Positions 16,552 through 25,686 of a stretch of DNA of 64,000 bases are shown here, piece by piece. A program made the position numbers and the translations under genes. The notes below the pieces were generated by a model that was not told the origin of the DNA, made no database searches, and was given only the letters and a program-made list of their open reading frames with translations. Numbering within the stretch: the stretch's first letter is position 1; every line of letters starts with the position of its first letter. Source of the DNA: CAYYVK01 sp964475145 (GTDB lineage Archaea; Aenigmatarchaeota; Aenigmatarchaeia; CG10238-14; SCSR01); contig CAYYVK010000001.1 in assembly GCA_964475145.1 (NCBI GenBank), forward strand, positions 1 to 64,000, in the 5' to 3' direction.

Positions 16552-16710
16552 ATGCTTATACTGAGTGCAAACTTGAACGGGATAATACTGGAAAAGGCTG
16601 AAATGGAAGAAAACTTTAGTCTTTTCTACTCGAAAATATTTGAAAAAATGGAAGAACTGGAAGATTCGGAGCAAGACCTCCTTTACTTGTTAGGAGAGGT
16701 AGGTAGCTAA
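16552..16710 (+). CDS. Micro-ORF between L5 and S14
   Basis: A 52-codon frame from ATG 16552 (or 59 codons from a GTG at 16531 inside the L5 end) encodes an acidic helical peptide, [20 protein letters not shown] at its start. Its TAA overlaps the S14 ATG (TAATG at 16708-16712), a coupling arrangement. Without it there would be a 160-base gap inside an otherwise tight operon. I recognise no family. Confidence 0.5.
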   Translation: MLILSANLNGIILEKAEMEENFSLFYSKIFEKMEELEDSEQDLLYLLGEVGS

Positions 16711-16853
16711 TGCCAAAAAAGTTTGGTAGAGCTGCTCATCCTTGCAGAAGATGCGGAAGTACACGTGGTGTAATAAGAAAGTATGGACTTTACTACTGCA
16801 GGAAATGCTTCAGAGAAGTTGCCAGAAGCATAGGGTTTAAAAAATATTCTTAG
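16710..16853 (+). CDS. rps14: Ribosomal protein S14 (uS14), zinc-binding type
   Basis: This 47-residue protein begins [20 protein letters not shown] and carries CRRC and CRKC, the four zinc-binding cysteines of archaeal-type S14. It ends [12 protein letters not shown] as expected. It is the last ribosomal protein of this cluster: S8, L6 and the following spc-type genes are not here, so the cluster is split in this genome. Confidence 0.95.
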   Translation: MPKKFGRAAHPCRRCGSTRGVIRKYGLYYCRKCFREVARSIGFKKYS

Positions 16854-16870
16854 AAGAACAAATAATATCT

Positions 16871-17737
16871 ATGTTTAGTGAAATTCGTTTTTTAGTTGCT
16901 CTTGTAGGCTCGGTCGTTGGTGGAGCTTACGATTTGAAGACGACTGAAATTCCTGACATAATTCCGCATGCAATGATAATTTTAGCTTTATTTTTAGCTA
17001 TCGTGGAATCCTTAATTCAACATAGCTACTTACCAATATTCTATAGTTTAGTAGCTGGTCTTCCATTCTTAGCTTTTGGTTTCTTGCTATACTATTTCGG
17101 ACAATGGGGAGGTGGAGATGCCAAGCTACTAGCGGCAATAGTATTTTTGCTGCCAACAAAACCTAATTTTCTAAATTTCAATTTCTTGTTACCTTTTCCA
17201 CTAACTTATCTTTTAAACGTTCTGTACGTTGGAGCTGGATACATGATACTTTATGCGTTAGTTCTTGCTTTCATGGAGAAAAAAATACTAAGAGAGTTCT
17301 TCAAAAGAGTGGAAGCATCTGCAACCTTTTTTTCCTTAGTAGCTCTTGCTTGCTTCATCGCATTTTTTGCTACGAACTTGTACTTTACAAGTGTACTTGA
17401 TTTAGAAAAAGATCTTTTTATCTTGCTGAGAAATTCTGTATTGCCACTAGTACTCTTTGTTTCTCTAATTCTTCTTTGGAAGTTTGTGAGAGTTGTTGAA
17501 GATGTTGGATTTAAAAAAAGAATTCCAGTAAGTAAGCTAAAAGTTGGTGACGTGTTGCTCGAATCTAAGAGATGGGATGGAATAACAGAAGCCGAACTTA
17601 GAAAAATAAAAAAATCTGGCAAGAAATTTGTTACAATAAAGACTGGTGTGAGGTTTGGCCCGGTCTTTTCTTTAGCCCTTTTATTCACATTCTTTTATGG
17701 AGACGTTACATTTTTCTTAACTAGATATTTGATTTAA
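16871..17737 (+). CDS. Prepilin/preflagellin peptidase (A24 family)
   Basis: This 288-residue polytopic protein is a type IV prepilin peptidase of the FlaK/PibD/EppA type. The two catalytic aspartates of this membrane aspartic protease family are seen in YDLKTTEIPD (Asp21) and in the GxGD motif WGGGDAK (Asp83). A C-terminal cytoplasmic segment (~215-265) with VSKLKVGDVL separates the last helices, as in archaeal members. It would cut the class III signal peptides of the pilins encoded at 30597-37201. It follows S14 after 17 bases. Confidence 0.9.
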   Translation: MFSEIRFLVALVGSVVGGAYDLKTTEIPDIIPHAMIILALFLAIVESLIQHSYLPIFYSLVAGLPFLAFGFLLYYFGQWGGGDAKLLAAIVFLLPTKPNFLNFNFLLPFPLTYLLNVLYVGAGYMILYALVLAFMEKKILREFFKRVEASATFFSLVALACFIAFFATNLYFTSVLDLEKDLFILLRNSVLPLVLFVSLILLWKFVRVVEDVGFKKRIPVSKLKVGDVLLESKRWDGITEAELRKIKKSGKKFVTIKTGVRFGPVFSLALLFTFFYGDVTFFLTRYLI

Positions 17738-19017
17738 CTCTTTGCTAGTCTTTCTATACCATTCATGTATGGTCTGAGTGCCTCTGGTATTATAACACTA
17801 CCATCCTTCTGTTGATATTGCTCTACTATAGCAACTATAGTCCTGCTCGTTGCTAATGCTGTATTGTTTAAGGTATGAACAAAACCCTTAGGAGCTTGAC
17901 CTGGCTTTTCTCTGTACCTTATGTTTAGCCTGCGTGCCTGATAATCTGTGCAGTTGCTGTTAGAGCCACTTTCTCTAAACTTTCCGTCGGCCATCCAAAC
18001 TTCTATATCATATTTTTTTGCTGCTACTGTCCCTATCTCTCCAGTACATACATTGACAACCCTATAGTGTAAGCCAAGCTTTTGATAAAGTTCTTCTGAG
18101 TTTTTCTGAAGCTCTTCGTGTATTTCCCAAGATTGCTCTGGTAAACAGAAAACAAATTGTTCTACTTTATTGAATTGATGCATCCTGAATAAACCCCGTG
18201 TGTACTTTCCATGCGCGCCTACTTCCTTCCTAAAGCATGGAGATACGCCGCAAAACTTGAGAGGAAGCTCGTCCTTATCTAGAACTTCATTCATGTACAT
18301 TGCACCCAGTGGATGCTCTGCAGTAGCTATCAAGTACAAGTCCTCGTTCTCCACCTTATAAGTGACCATTTCAAAGTCTGTTGGGTCTATCATTCCTTCG
18401 TATGCTTTTCTATTTATCATGTAAGGAGGGTTTATTAGTATGAAACCTTTCTTCAAAAGACTATCTATAGCAAACCTTTGTATTGCTATATCTAACAGCA
18501 CAAGCTCCTTTTTCAAGTAAAAGAATTGATGCCCTGCTACCTTTGCGCCTCTCTCCACGTCTATTAACCCTAAATTCTGTAAAATTGTCAGATGGTCCTT
18601 AGGCTGGAAATCAAACTTAGGTGGTTGCCCCCACCTCCTTATTTCGACATTATCGTTTTCGTCTTTTCCATAAGGCACAGAATCGTGTAGAAGGTTTGGT
18701 ATAGACAACAAAAGAGACCTCTCCTTTTCCTTTAGCTCTTTAAGCTTTTGCTCTTTTTCTTCTATTTCTTCGGCTACTTTCGACGCTTCTTCCAACTTTT
18801 TCTTGAAAGACTTCCCCTCTTTCTTCAGCTCTGCTATCTCTCTTGTAAGCTCGTTCCTTCTTCGCCTTAGAAGATTAAGGTCTGTCTGAACTTTTCTCCA
18901 GAATTTATCCACTTCAACAAGCTCTTCAAAAAGCTTTAGCTTGCCTGGGTCTCTCCTTTTTTCTAAGTTCTTTCTAACGTAGTCCGGATTCTCTCTAACT
19001 AGTTTTATGTCTATCAT
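17734..19017 (-). CDS. serS: Seryl-tRNA synthetase
   Basis: This 427-residue class II enzyme charges tRNA-Ser. It has the N-terminal antiparallel coiled-coil arm (~30-105, rich in K/E heptads), motif 2 FRMHQFNKVEQF and motif 3 NNTALATSRTIVAIVEQYQ ending RPYMNG. It is the common SerRS form, not the rare methanogen type. Its 3' end overlaps the prepilin peptidase stop by four bases in convergent orientation. Confidence 0.97.
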   Translation of the reverse strand: MIDIKLVRENPDYVRKNLEKRRDPGKLKLFEELVEVDKFWRKVQTDLNLLRRRRNELTREIAELKKEGKSFKKKLEEASKVAEEIEEKEQKLKELKEKERSLLLSIPNLLHDSVPYGKDENDNVEIRRWGQPPKFDFQPKDHLTILQNLGLIDVERGAKVAGHQFFYLKKELVLLDIAIQRFAIDSLLKKGFILINPPYMINRKAYEGMIDPTDFEMVTYKVENEDLYLIATAEHPLGAMYMNEVLDKDELPLKFCGVSPCFRKEVGAHGKYTRGLFRMHQFNKVEQFVFCLPEQSWEIHEELQKNSEELYQKLGLHYRVVNVCTGEIGTVAAKKYDIEVWMADGKFRESGSNSNCTDYQARRLNIRYREKPGQAPKGFVHTLNNTALATSRTIVAIVEQYQQKDGSVIIPEALRPYMNGIERLAKS

Positions 19018-19097
19018 CCTACCACTAATAGATTTTTAGGAGAGTATTAATTTAAAGAAAGTTAAAGTTTTAATTCTTTCCGGATAAACTTCTAAAA

Positions 19098-19748
19098 ATG
19101 GGAAGTGAGTTGAGAGGGGTTATTTACGACTTCGACAACACATTAGTACTTACAGATAAATATCTCCAGAAAAAGATTGAAGAGATTTGTAAATATACCA
19201 GAAAAGAAATAAGGATAAATAGAAAAGAACTAGAAACTGGTTCCCATTTGATAAGCTGGCTAAAGAAGTGGCAAATTCCAAAGAGGAAAGCTGAAGAGAT
19301 ATACCTATCTGAAATTCATTCTCTTACTCTTGTTGATTGTGCTAGAGAAATGCTAAAGCATGTGCATTCTTTAGACTATCCACAAGGTATTGCCACACAT
19401 TCACCAAGGTGTGTTGTTGAAACTGTCTTAGAAAACAATAAAGCACTAGAATATGTAACAAAAATGGTTACTTTTGACGAAATTCTAAAATTGAAGTTAA
19501 AGCCTAAGCCTGCGCCTGACACCCTTCTATGGCTTGCTGACCAGTTGGATGTAAAGCCACAAAATTGTTTGTATGCAGGTGATACGCCTGAAGACATAAA
19601 AGCTGGAAAAAGTGCTGGTATGATAACTGTTGGTGTAGCTTACGATAAAAATAGAATAAAGAGATTAAGAAAAACTTATCCAGACTTGGGGATAATGACT
19701 AGTAGCAAACAACTTTACAACTTGGTCTGTCTTCTTTTCTCCAGGTAA
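19098..19748 (+). CDS. HAD-superfamily phosphatase
   Basis: This 216-residue protein has HAD motif I, YDFDNTLVLTD (nucleophile Asp11, acid/base Asp13). It also has a helical cap, a motif III lysine region LKLKPKPAPDTL and motif IV YAGDTPEDIKAGKSAG. The layout matches phosphoglycolate phosphatase-like subclass IA enzymes. It may remove phosphoglycolate, a side product of RuBisCO oxygenation, since form III RuBisCO is present, but substrate specificity is not visible. Confidence 0.85.
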   Translation: MGSELRGVIYDFDNTLVLTDKYLQKKIEEICKYTRKEIRINRKELETGSHLISWLKKWQIPKRKAEEIYLSEIHSLTLVDCAREMLKHVHSLDYPQGIATHSPRCVVETVLENNKALEYVTKMVTFDEILKLKLKPKPAPDTLLWLADQLDVKPQNCLYAGDTPEDIKAGKSAGMITVGVAYDKNRIKRLRKTYPDLGIMTSSKQLYNLVCLLFSR

Positions 19749-19783
19749 ATAAATTTATTTACTCTTCACCAAATTATTTACGA

Positions 19784-20398
19784 ATGGTAGAGTTTACAGA
19801 AGTTTTAGTTAGCATTTCAGAGTCTTTTGTAAAATTCTTGCCAAATGTTATAGGAGCTTTGGTGCTTCTTGGGATAGGTTGGTTGATAGGAAGCGTTGTA
19901 GGAAGAATAGTAAAAGAAGTAATTAGAAGGTTAAAGCTTGACGACCTTCTTTTCAAGAAAAAGAAGCCTTTGTTCAAGTTGAGCGATCTTTTCTCAATAA
20001 TCTTTTCATGGGCCATCTACATTCTCTTTATCCAAGCTTCTTTTGAAACTCTTGGAGTCCCTGTATTAGTAGAAGCTCTTGGTGCAATTCTTGCATTCAT
20101 TCCTGGCTTGATAAAAGCAATAATCGTAGTTATAGCTGGTTATGCTGTTGCAGAGTATGTAAGAGAAAAGATAGAAGAGAGTAAAATTATGTATTCCAAC
20201 CTTGTAGCAAAAATTATGTTCTTCCTTATCATCTACATAGCAGTTGCTACAGCCTTGCCTTCTGTAGGTATAGATGCAAGCCTAATAAACATGATACTGA
20301 TAATCATCGTTGCTTCGTTTGGTCTAGGTATAGCAATTGCAATCGGGCTTGGGTTTAAGGATACAGTAGCAAGACTTGCTAAGAAAAAGTTTAAGTAG
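19784..20398 (+). CDS. Membrane protein, MscS-like TM-helix type
   Basis: This 204-residue protein has an N-terminal helix LPNVIGALVLLGIGWLIGSVVGRIV typical of small conserved TM-helix-repeat proteins related to mechanosensitive channels. A charged segment KLDDLLFKKKKPLFKLSDLF and three to four more membrane helices follow. The last helix region, SFGLGIAIAIGLGFKDTVARL, resembles the pore-lining helix region of MscS. The large cytoplasmic beta domain of MscS is missing, so channel activity is uncertain. Confidence 0.7.
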   Translation: MVEFTEVLVSISESFVKFLPNVIGALVLLGIGWLIGSVVGRIVKEVIRRLKLDDLLFKKKKPLFKLSDLFSIIFSWAIYILFIQASFETLGVPVLVEALGAILAFIPGLIKAIIVVIAGYAVAEYVREKIEESKIMYSNLVAKIMFFLIIYIAVATALPSVGIDASLINMILIIIVASFGLGIAIAIGLGFKDTVARLAKKKFK

Positions 20399-21668
20399 AC
20401 CTTCTTTTCTTCAGCTCTAAAGTCTTCTCTATAAGAAGAAAATAAGTTGAAATAAACGTTTGTACTCTTGAAATTAGTCCAAAAGGCTCAGGCCCTATTT
20501 TTGCCATCCCTTCCGACCTTAAACCGACTTTCTCTTCTAACCCATCCAAGAATCTCATGGAAATAATTCTTAAGAGAGTTGAGAGGATGAAGACAAACCA
20601 TATGCTAGTAAACTCTGCGACCATTCCTCCAACAAAAGGTGCTACTGCCGAGCTTAAACCAGTTAACATATTGTACATAGCAATAGAAGAAGATCCTTTC
20701 TCATGCGGTAGGATGTGTGAAAGATATACGAACAAAGCAGTATCGAAGCCTGCCCAAGAAGCTTGACCTATAAAAGCATAAAGATATACCCAAACTAAAC
20801 TGTTAGAGATAGCATAGACGAATGGATAAAAAGATATTGGAATTATACAGCTTAGCATGACAGTTCTTGTTCCTAAGTAGTCTACTAAAGACCCCCATGG
20901 ACGATAAAAGATTATACGTGAAATAAAGCCTATGGCTGAAATTATAGCAACATCCATGATGCTTCCTCCTAAATTTTTCACTATATAGACTGAAAAGAAA
21001 GGTCCTGCGATGCTAACTGAAAAATTTAGGAATGCTATGGCGCCAATTAAATTTATCATTTTTTTGTTTTTTGTTATTTCAAGACAAAACGTTGACTTTA
21101 AAACTTCCTTAAAACTCCGAGTAGAAAGTATTACAGGTTCTTCAACATGAATAAAAACAATCTTGCTGATAATTCCCAGGAAACAAATCATGTAAAAGAT
21201 GAAGTACACAAAACCAAATTGACGAAGTATTAAACCGCCTATCATACTTCCTACAAAATATCCTAAACTAGAAGCAGTGTTTAAATTGCCGATCACTTCT
21301 CCACGCCTATACTTTGGAGATAGTTGGATAAACATGATCGTCCATGCTGGCACTGTGATAGAAGAGAGGATAGACTGGAGAGTTAGCAAAATTATCAAAG
21401 TATATACTTCTTTCACAAAAGATATGGGTATCCAAAAAAGAGACCAAACTATTCCTCCTAGAATGACTAGAAACTTTCTGTTTTTTGCTATTTCCACAAC
21501 ACTACCCCAAAGCACTTGAGAAAGTAAGCCAGTAATGTTTGGCAAAGATGAGACTAAACCTATTAGAGTTTTCGTAGCACCTAAGGATAGAGCAAACAAA
21601 GGTATGAAAGGTGCTATCAGTTCTTCCGCCAAACCTTGGACGAAAGATGAAACGTAAAAATGTTTCAT
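20391..21668 (-). CDS. MFS transporter
   Basis: This 425-residue protein has about 12 membrane helices and the major-facilitator layout. The cytoplasmic loop between helices 2 and 3 carries a weak MFS motif A (LSQVLWGSVVEIAKNRK), and a repeat (RPWGSLVDYLGTRTVM) lies in the second half. The substrate is unknown; the fold resembles drug- or sugar-type exporters. It overlaps by eight bases the convergent upstream gene. Confidence 0.85.
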   Translation of the reverse strand: MKHFYVSSFVQGLAEELIAPFIPLFALSLGATKTLIGLVSSLPNITGLLSQVLWGSVVEIAKNRKFLVILGGIVWSLFWIPISFVKEVYTLIILLTLQSILSSITVPAWTIMFIQLSPKYRRGEVIGNLNTASSLGYFVGSMIGGLILRQFGFVYFIFYMICFLGIISKIVFIHVEEPVILSTRSFKEVLKSTFCLEITKNKKMINLIGAIAFLNFSVSIAGPFFSVYIVKNLGGSIMDVAIISAIGFISRIIFYRPWGSLVDYLGTRTVMLSCIIPISFYPFVYAISNSLVWVYLYAFIGQASWAGFDTALFVYLSHILPHEKGSSSIAMYNMLTGLSSAVAPFVGGMVAEFTSIWFVFILSTLLRIISMRFLDGLEEKVGLRSEGMAKIGPEPFGLISRVQTFISTYFLLIEKTLELKKRRST

Positions 21669-21742
21669 AGGATTAATTTTGTTCTTTTGAGTTCTTATTC
21701 CTGAAGTTAACTTATTCTGAAAGAAAAGAGAAAATTATTCTT

Positions 21743-23065
21743 ATGGATAAGTTGAAGAGAACGCTCAGTCTTTTTGAAGCTATAATGTATGGTATAGGTG
21801 TAATTGTAGGAGTTGGTGTTTATACTCTCATCGGCAAAGCTTCCGGATTTGCTGGAAATGCTATATGGCTTGCTTTTGTTCTAGGAAGTTTCATAGCTAT
21901 CTGCACTGGACTAAGCTATGCTGAACTTTCCTCCATGTTTCCCAAATCTTCAGCAGACTATTACTATGCAATGAAAGCTTTCAGAAATAGGGTCCTGGCC
22001 TTTCTCATCTCTTGGCTCTTGATTTTTGCAGGACTTATGGGAGTAGCTACAGTCTCACGCGGCTTTGGTGGCTATGCTAAAGGACTTACCAATATAGACG
22101 AAACTGTACTTTCTATACTCCTTATAATCTTTATTTCCTTCGTAGCTATAAGAGGAATAAAGATTTCTTCTACACTCAACGTTTTCCTTGTAACCTTAAC
22201 TATTTTTGGGTTATTGATTGTTATAGGATTTGGAATGAAACACTTCGGCTCAGTAAACTATTTTTATTCACCATACGGAATAAACGGTGTATTACTGGCT
22301 GCTCCTATAATCTTCTTTGCCTTTCTAGGTTTTGAAAATATTGTAAGCATTGCTGAAGAAACTAAGTCACCAAGAAAGAATATTCCAAGAGCAATAATTG
22401 GCTCTCTTACAATAACTACAATTCTGTATATTTTAGTCTCTTTGTCTATCGTAAGTCTAGTAGGGTGGCAAGCTTTAGCAAATTCAGACGCGCCACTAGC
22501 ACTAGCAGTAGAAAAGGAAAGCAGACTAGGAAGCTTTATCGTCTCGCTGATAGCTTTGACCGCAACTTCGACGACAGTCCTTGGCTTGATCATTTACCTA
22601 TCAAGAATTGTATACGGAATTGCAAAAGAAGGGTCTTTACCAAAGTTTCTTGCATTAGTTCATCCCACTTACAAAACACCATGGACAGCTATAATCCTTG
22701 TTGCAACCTTTTCTATCCTTTTTCTGTTTTTAGGCGATATGGTCTCTACCGCATCTTTAGCTACTTTTTCAACTTTAACAGCGTTCATAGCTGTTAACCT
22801 TGCGGTAATTCGATTGAGGAGGCATAACATCCGAAGAAAGTTTAAAGTACCTCTAAACTTTAGGAATTTACCCATCCCATCTCTTCTTGGAATTCTACTC
22901 TGCTTTTTTATGCTTTCCAACGTAACTTTGGAAGTTTTTAAAGTAGGAATCTTGGTAATCCTTACAGGAATATTATACAGCCTCCTCATAGATAGAATAC
23001 TAAAATGGCTAAAATTTTGGAAAAATTTAAAACGTGAACTACAGAAAATCTCTAGAAACTTCTAG
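21743..23065 (+). CDS. APC-superfamily amino acid permease
   Basis: This 440-residue protein has 12 hydrophobic segments and the APC signature in its first helix, AIMYGIGVIVGVGVYTLIGKASG, which forms the unwound substrate-binding segment. Also typical are FFAFLGFENIVSIAEETKSPRKNIPRAI near the sixth helix and YAELSSMFPKSSADYYY. It probably imports or exchanges amino acids or polyamines. Its stop overlaps the GAPDH gene end by four bases. Confidence 0.9.
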   Translation: MDKLKRTLSLFEAIMYGIGVIVGVGVYTLIGKASGFAGNAIWLAFVLGSFIAICTGLSYAELSSMFPKSSADYYYAMKAFRNRVLAFLISWLLIFAGLMGVATVSRGFGGYAKGLTNIDETVLSILLIIFISFVAIRGIKISSTLNVFLVTLTIFGLLIVIGFGMKHFGSVNYFYSPYGINGVLLAAPIIFFAFLGFENIVSIAEETKSPRKNIPRAIIGSLTITTILYILVSLSIVSLVGWQALANSDAPLALAVEKESRLGSFIVSLIALTATSTTVLGLIIYLSRIVYGIAKEGSLPKFLALVHPTYKTPWTAIILVATFSILFLFLGDMVSTASLATFSTLTAFIAVNLAVIRLRRHNIRRKFKVPLNFRNLPIPSLLGILLCFFMLSNVTLEVFKVGILVILTGILYSLLIDRILKWLKFWKNLKRELQKISRNF

Positions 23066-24099
23066 TGCTTTATTCCTAGTGACCTATTTGTTTTTTCTAT
23101 AGATTTAAACTTATCTCTTTCCAGCTCAAACATCGCTCTTATCGCATCTACGTTCTCTGGCACAACTATAGCTTCCTGATGCACCATGTGTCCCCAATAC
23201 ACATCCTTACCTTTAGCAGCTACAAGCTCTTCTATCACAGCAACTTCATACATATCGCTCCTTATTCTACCTAAATCTCTAAATTTTTCCAAAATTTTTG
23301 CAGTAGAAGTATATCCCTCACTTCCCTTGAATGTGAGAATTCTAGAACCATTCCTGAAAACTTCCAATAGCTTTTCTGTAGTTGTTTCTTTTTTAACTTT
23401 TGCATGAATCATATGGAAGTGTGCAAGTGTTGTTGGAACTTTGACAGCCATGCTTGTTATGTTTAGGTTTGGTAGAACAGTCTTCACGTCTGGAGCATGG
23501 TGTGAAGGAATCTTTAAATCTGGTGTTATCGCATTTATTGGACCTTTTTCATCCTCCCACGGGTCTGCTGCTCTTCTTACCAAAGCTGCAAAGACTTCCT
23601 CTACTCCAAAGTTTTCCTCTACTGTAAAAATAGTCCTGACTAGAGAGGTTGTATTACAACTAACAACCCTAACAGAAGTTGCACCAAAAGCCTTTTCATA
23701 ACTTGCTATTGCTGTAAAGCTTAAGTCAGCAACATGTGCCTTTTCACCACCCTGAAATACTTGCTTTACCTTGTACTTTTGATAAAGTGGTTTAAGAGTT
23801 TCACCTACACCTTCTGAAGTACAATCTACAACTACATCCACTTCCCCACTTGCTAGAAGTTCTTCTAAAGTACCGTTCACTATCATTCCTGCATTTCTCA
23901 TAGCTTCTAAAGAGTTTTGATTAGCTGCCCAAAGGTCTACGCCGTATAAAGGTGCTCCTGGTTCTAAAACTGTTTTTAAGACGAAAGAAGGAGATCTTGT
24001 AGATATGCCGATGAGCTTCATGTCATCTTGAAGTCTTATTGCATGAGCAACTCTTTTCCCTATAGTCCCTATACCATTAACAACTACTCTCACTGGCAT
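23062..24099 (-). CDS. gap: Glyceraldehyde-3-phosphate dehydrogenase, archaeal type II
   Basis: This 345-residue enzyme is the archaeal NAD(P)-dependent phosphorylating GAPDH. It has the N-terminal nucleotide-binding VNGIGTIGKRVAHAI, the DCTSEGVG segment and the catalytic cysteine Cys148 in SCNTTSL. It interconverts glyceraldehyde-3-phosphate and 1,3-bisphosphoglycerate in glycolysis/gluconeogenesis. The AMP pathway encoded at 58-62 kb feeds 3-phosphoglycerate into this same segment of metabolism. Confidence 0.96.
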   Translation of the reverse strand: MPVRVVVNGIGTIGKRVAHAIRLQDDMKLIGISTRSPSFVLKTVLEPGAPLYGVDLWAANQNSLEAMRNAGMIVNGTLEELLASGEVDVVVDCTSEGVGETLKPLYQKYKVKQVFQGGEKAHVADLSFTAIASYEKAFGATSVRVVSCNTTSLVRTIFTVEENFGVEEVFAALVRRAADPWEDEKGPINAITPDLKIPSHHAPDVKTVLPNLNITSMAVKVPTTLAHFHMIHAKVKKETTTEKLLEVFRNGSRILTFKGSEGYTSTAKILEKFRDLGRIRSDMYEVAVIEELVAAKGKDVYWGHMVHQEAIVVPENVDAIRAMFELERDKFKSIEKTNRSLGIKH

Positions 24100-24125
24100 G
24101 TTTATAATTTTAAACTTTCTTCCTA

Positions 24126-24965
24126 TTAAGCTTTTATTACGCGAGAAATTTGCTCTATCAGGTCTGTAGGCAGCATTCCCTCCCCGTATTGCTTGGCTGC
24201 CAATTCTCCAGCTTTACCGTTTATGTAAGCAGCTGCACAAGCAGCAATAAATGTCTCAACCTTTCTAGCTAGAATGGCTGCGCATATCCCTGCAAGAGTA
24301 TTGCCAAAACCAGCTTTAGTCATCAAAGGAGTTCCTGTCTTGTTAATTGCAACCTCTTTACCGTTTGAAATAACATCTATATGACCTTTAAGTATGATTG
24401 TTGCTCCCAACTCTGCTGCAACTTTTCTTACAGTTTCTGCTCTTTTCTTTAGGTCTGTTGAGACCTTCTTTCCTGACAAGACATAGAACTCAAAAGAATG
24501 AGGAGTAAGAACAAAATTTTCTTTTATCACTTCTTTGTTTTTGGCAATAGCATAGAGTGCATCATCGTCAATTACACAAGGAACTTTAACTTCCTTCAAG
24601 AATTCTGTTATTGCAGAAAGTACATGCTCGCTTCTTGTTAAACCTCCACCTATCTCTACTGCAGTTCTTTTGTTCAAAATCTCTAAAAGCTTACTAACAT
24701 GCCTTATCTCTAGAAATTCTCCTTCAAGAGGATAAGTCATGATGTTTGGCGAATGTGTGGCAATTATTCTTGCAGCTTCTTGAGGTGCAGCAACGGTCAC
24801 CCAATCCACCCCTGCACGATAAGCAGCAAGACCAACTAATACAGGCGTTGTTGGGTATATCTTACTTCCACCCACCACAAGAAGATTGCCAAAGTCATGC
24901 TTCCTTGCCCAATCAGGTCTTTTCTTGTATATATGCTTGAGCAAGGATTTACCAACAACTTCCAT
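24126..24965 (-). CDS. nnrD: ADP/ATP-dependent NAD(P)HX dehydratase (degenerate motif)
   Basis: This 279-residue protein is the ribokinase-like NnrD domain that repairs hydrated NAD(P)H. It has HDFGNLLVVGGSKIYPTTP at the N-terminus, LTPHSFEF and LKGHIDVI in the core. The N-terminal NnrE epimerase domain found in many fusions is absent. In the usual GGTGD motif the sequence reads KAGFGNTLAGI, so the aspartate expected to act as base is Asn. Activity may be altered or lost. It lies on the same strand as gap, 26 bases upstream of it. Confidence 0.85.
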   Translation of the reverse strand: MEVVGKSLLKHIYKKRPDWARKHDFGNLLVVGGSKIYPTTPVLVGLAAYRAGVDWVTVAAPQEAARIIATHSPNIMTYPLEGEFLEIRHVSKLLEILNKRTAVEIGGGLTRSEHVLSAITEFLKEVKVPCVIDDDALYAIAKNKEVIKENFVLTPHSFEFYVLSGKKVSTDLKKRAETVRKVAAELGATIILKGHIDVISNGKEVAINKTGTPLMTKAGFGNTLAGICAAILARKVETFIAACAAAYINGKAGELAAKQYGEGMLPTDLIEQISRVIKA

Positions 24966-24992
24966 AAGAAAAATTAGTGTTTTAGTAAATAT

Positions 24993-25094
24993 CTACTTTA
25001 GTATAATTACTCCTCTTCCCTTCCTCTTAAAGCCTTTTTTATATCCTTTATACCTTTTTTTCTTTTCTGGCAACTCTATAGTATCGACATCCAT
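24993..25094 (-). CDS. Basic 33-residue micro-ORF behind cobO
   Basis: A 33-codon frame starts MDVDTIELPEKKKRYKGYKK and continues strongly basic to a stop at 24993. Its ATG overlaps the TGA of the cobalamin adenosyltransferase gene (TGATG), suggesting coupled translation. It fills a gap that would otherwise be 128 bases between cobO and nnrD. I recognise no family; it may be a small nucleic-acid-binding peptide or a chance frame. Confidence 0.4.
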   Translation of the reverse strand: MDVDTIELPEKKKRYKGYKKGFKRKGRGVIILK

Positions 25095-25675
25095 CAATAT
25101 TGTACCCCTTTTGTAGTTGGTATATCTTTCGGATGTTTAACATCTATTATTTCATTCACAAAATCTGACCTCTCTATAATCTCTTTAGGAGCATACCTTC
25201 CTGTTAGGACTAAGTCTGTTCTCTTAGGAAGTTTTTCTATAAGCTCAAGAAGCTCCTCAACTTTCAGAAGCTTTAGATGCAAAGCCAAGCATACTTCGTC
25301 TAGAACCAGTAAATGAGGTTTTTCTTTCAGCATAATTTTCTTTGCAAACTCTAATCCTCTTCTTGCAAACTCTCTGTCTAATTCTTCCACATTTCTTACT
25401 TTAAACGTGGCTTTCCCGTACTTTATCTTTCCTGTCTTATCATCTATTTTTAACCAACCAGGTCTACCAAACTGGTATATCTTGTAGTAAGGGTAAAGCA
25501 TTTTTCTTATCTTGTATTCGCCTGTGTTTTTCCACCATTTGAGAAATTGAATTATAACAACTTTATGTTTGTGCCCAACAGAACGAAGAGCCAGCCCTAA
25601 AGCATTTGTAGTTTTTCCTGCGCCAGTTCCAGTGTATAAGTATACATAACCCATATATCTTATTTTAATCATCAT
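25094..25675 (-). CDS. cobO: Cob(I)alamin adenosyltransferase (CobA/CobO type)
   Basis: This 193-residue P-loop protein belongs to the CobA/CobO/BtuR family, which adenosylates corrinoids to make adenosylcobalamin. The Walker A is YTGTGAGKTTNALG, followed by VVIIQFLKWW, HLLVLDEVCLAL and LVLTGRYAP, and it ends PTTKGVQY like family members. It would supply the cofactor for the B12-dependent ribonucleotide reductase encoded next door at 25980-29399. The start may be the ATG at 25675 or a later ATG (residue 8) just before YVYLYTG. Confidence 0.92.
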   Translation of the reverse strand: MMIKIRYMGYVYLYTGTGAGKTTNALGLALRSVGHKHKVVIIQFLKWWKNTGEYKIRKMLYPYYKIYQFGRPGWLKIDDKTGKIKYGKATFKVRNVEELDREFARRGLEFAKKIMLKEKPHLLVLDEVCLALHLKLLKVEELLELIEKLPKRTDLVLTGRYAPKEIIERSDFVNEIIDVKHPKDIPTTKGVQY

Positions 25676-25686
25676 AAATTAATTTG

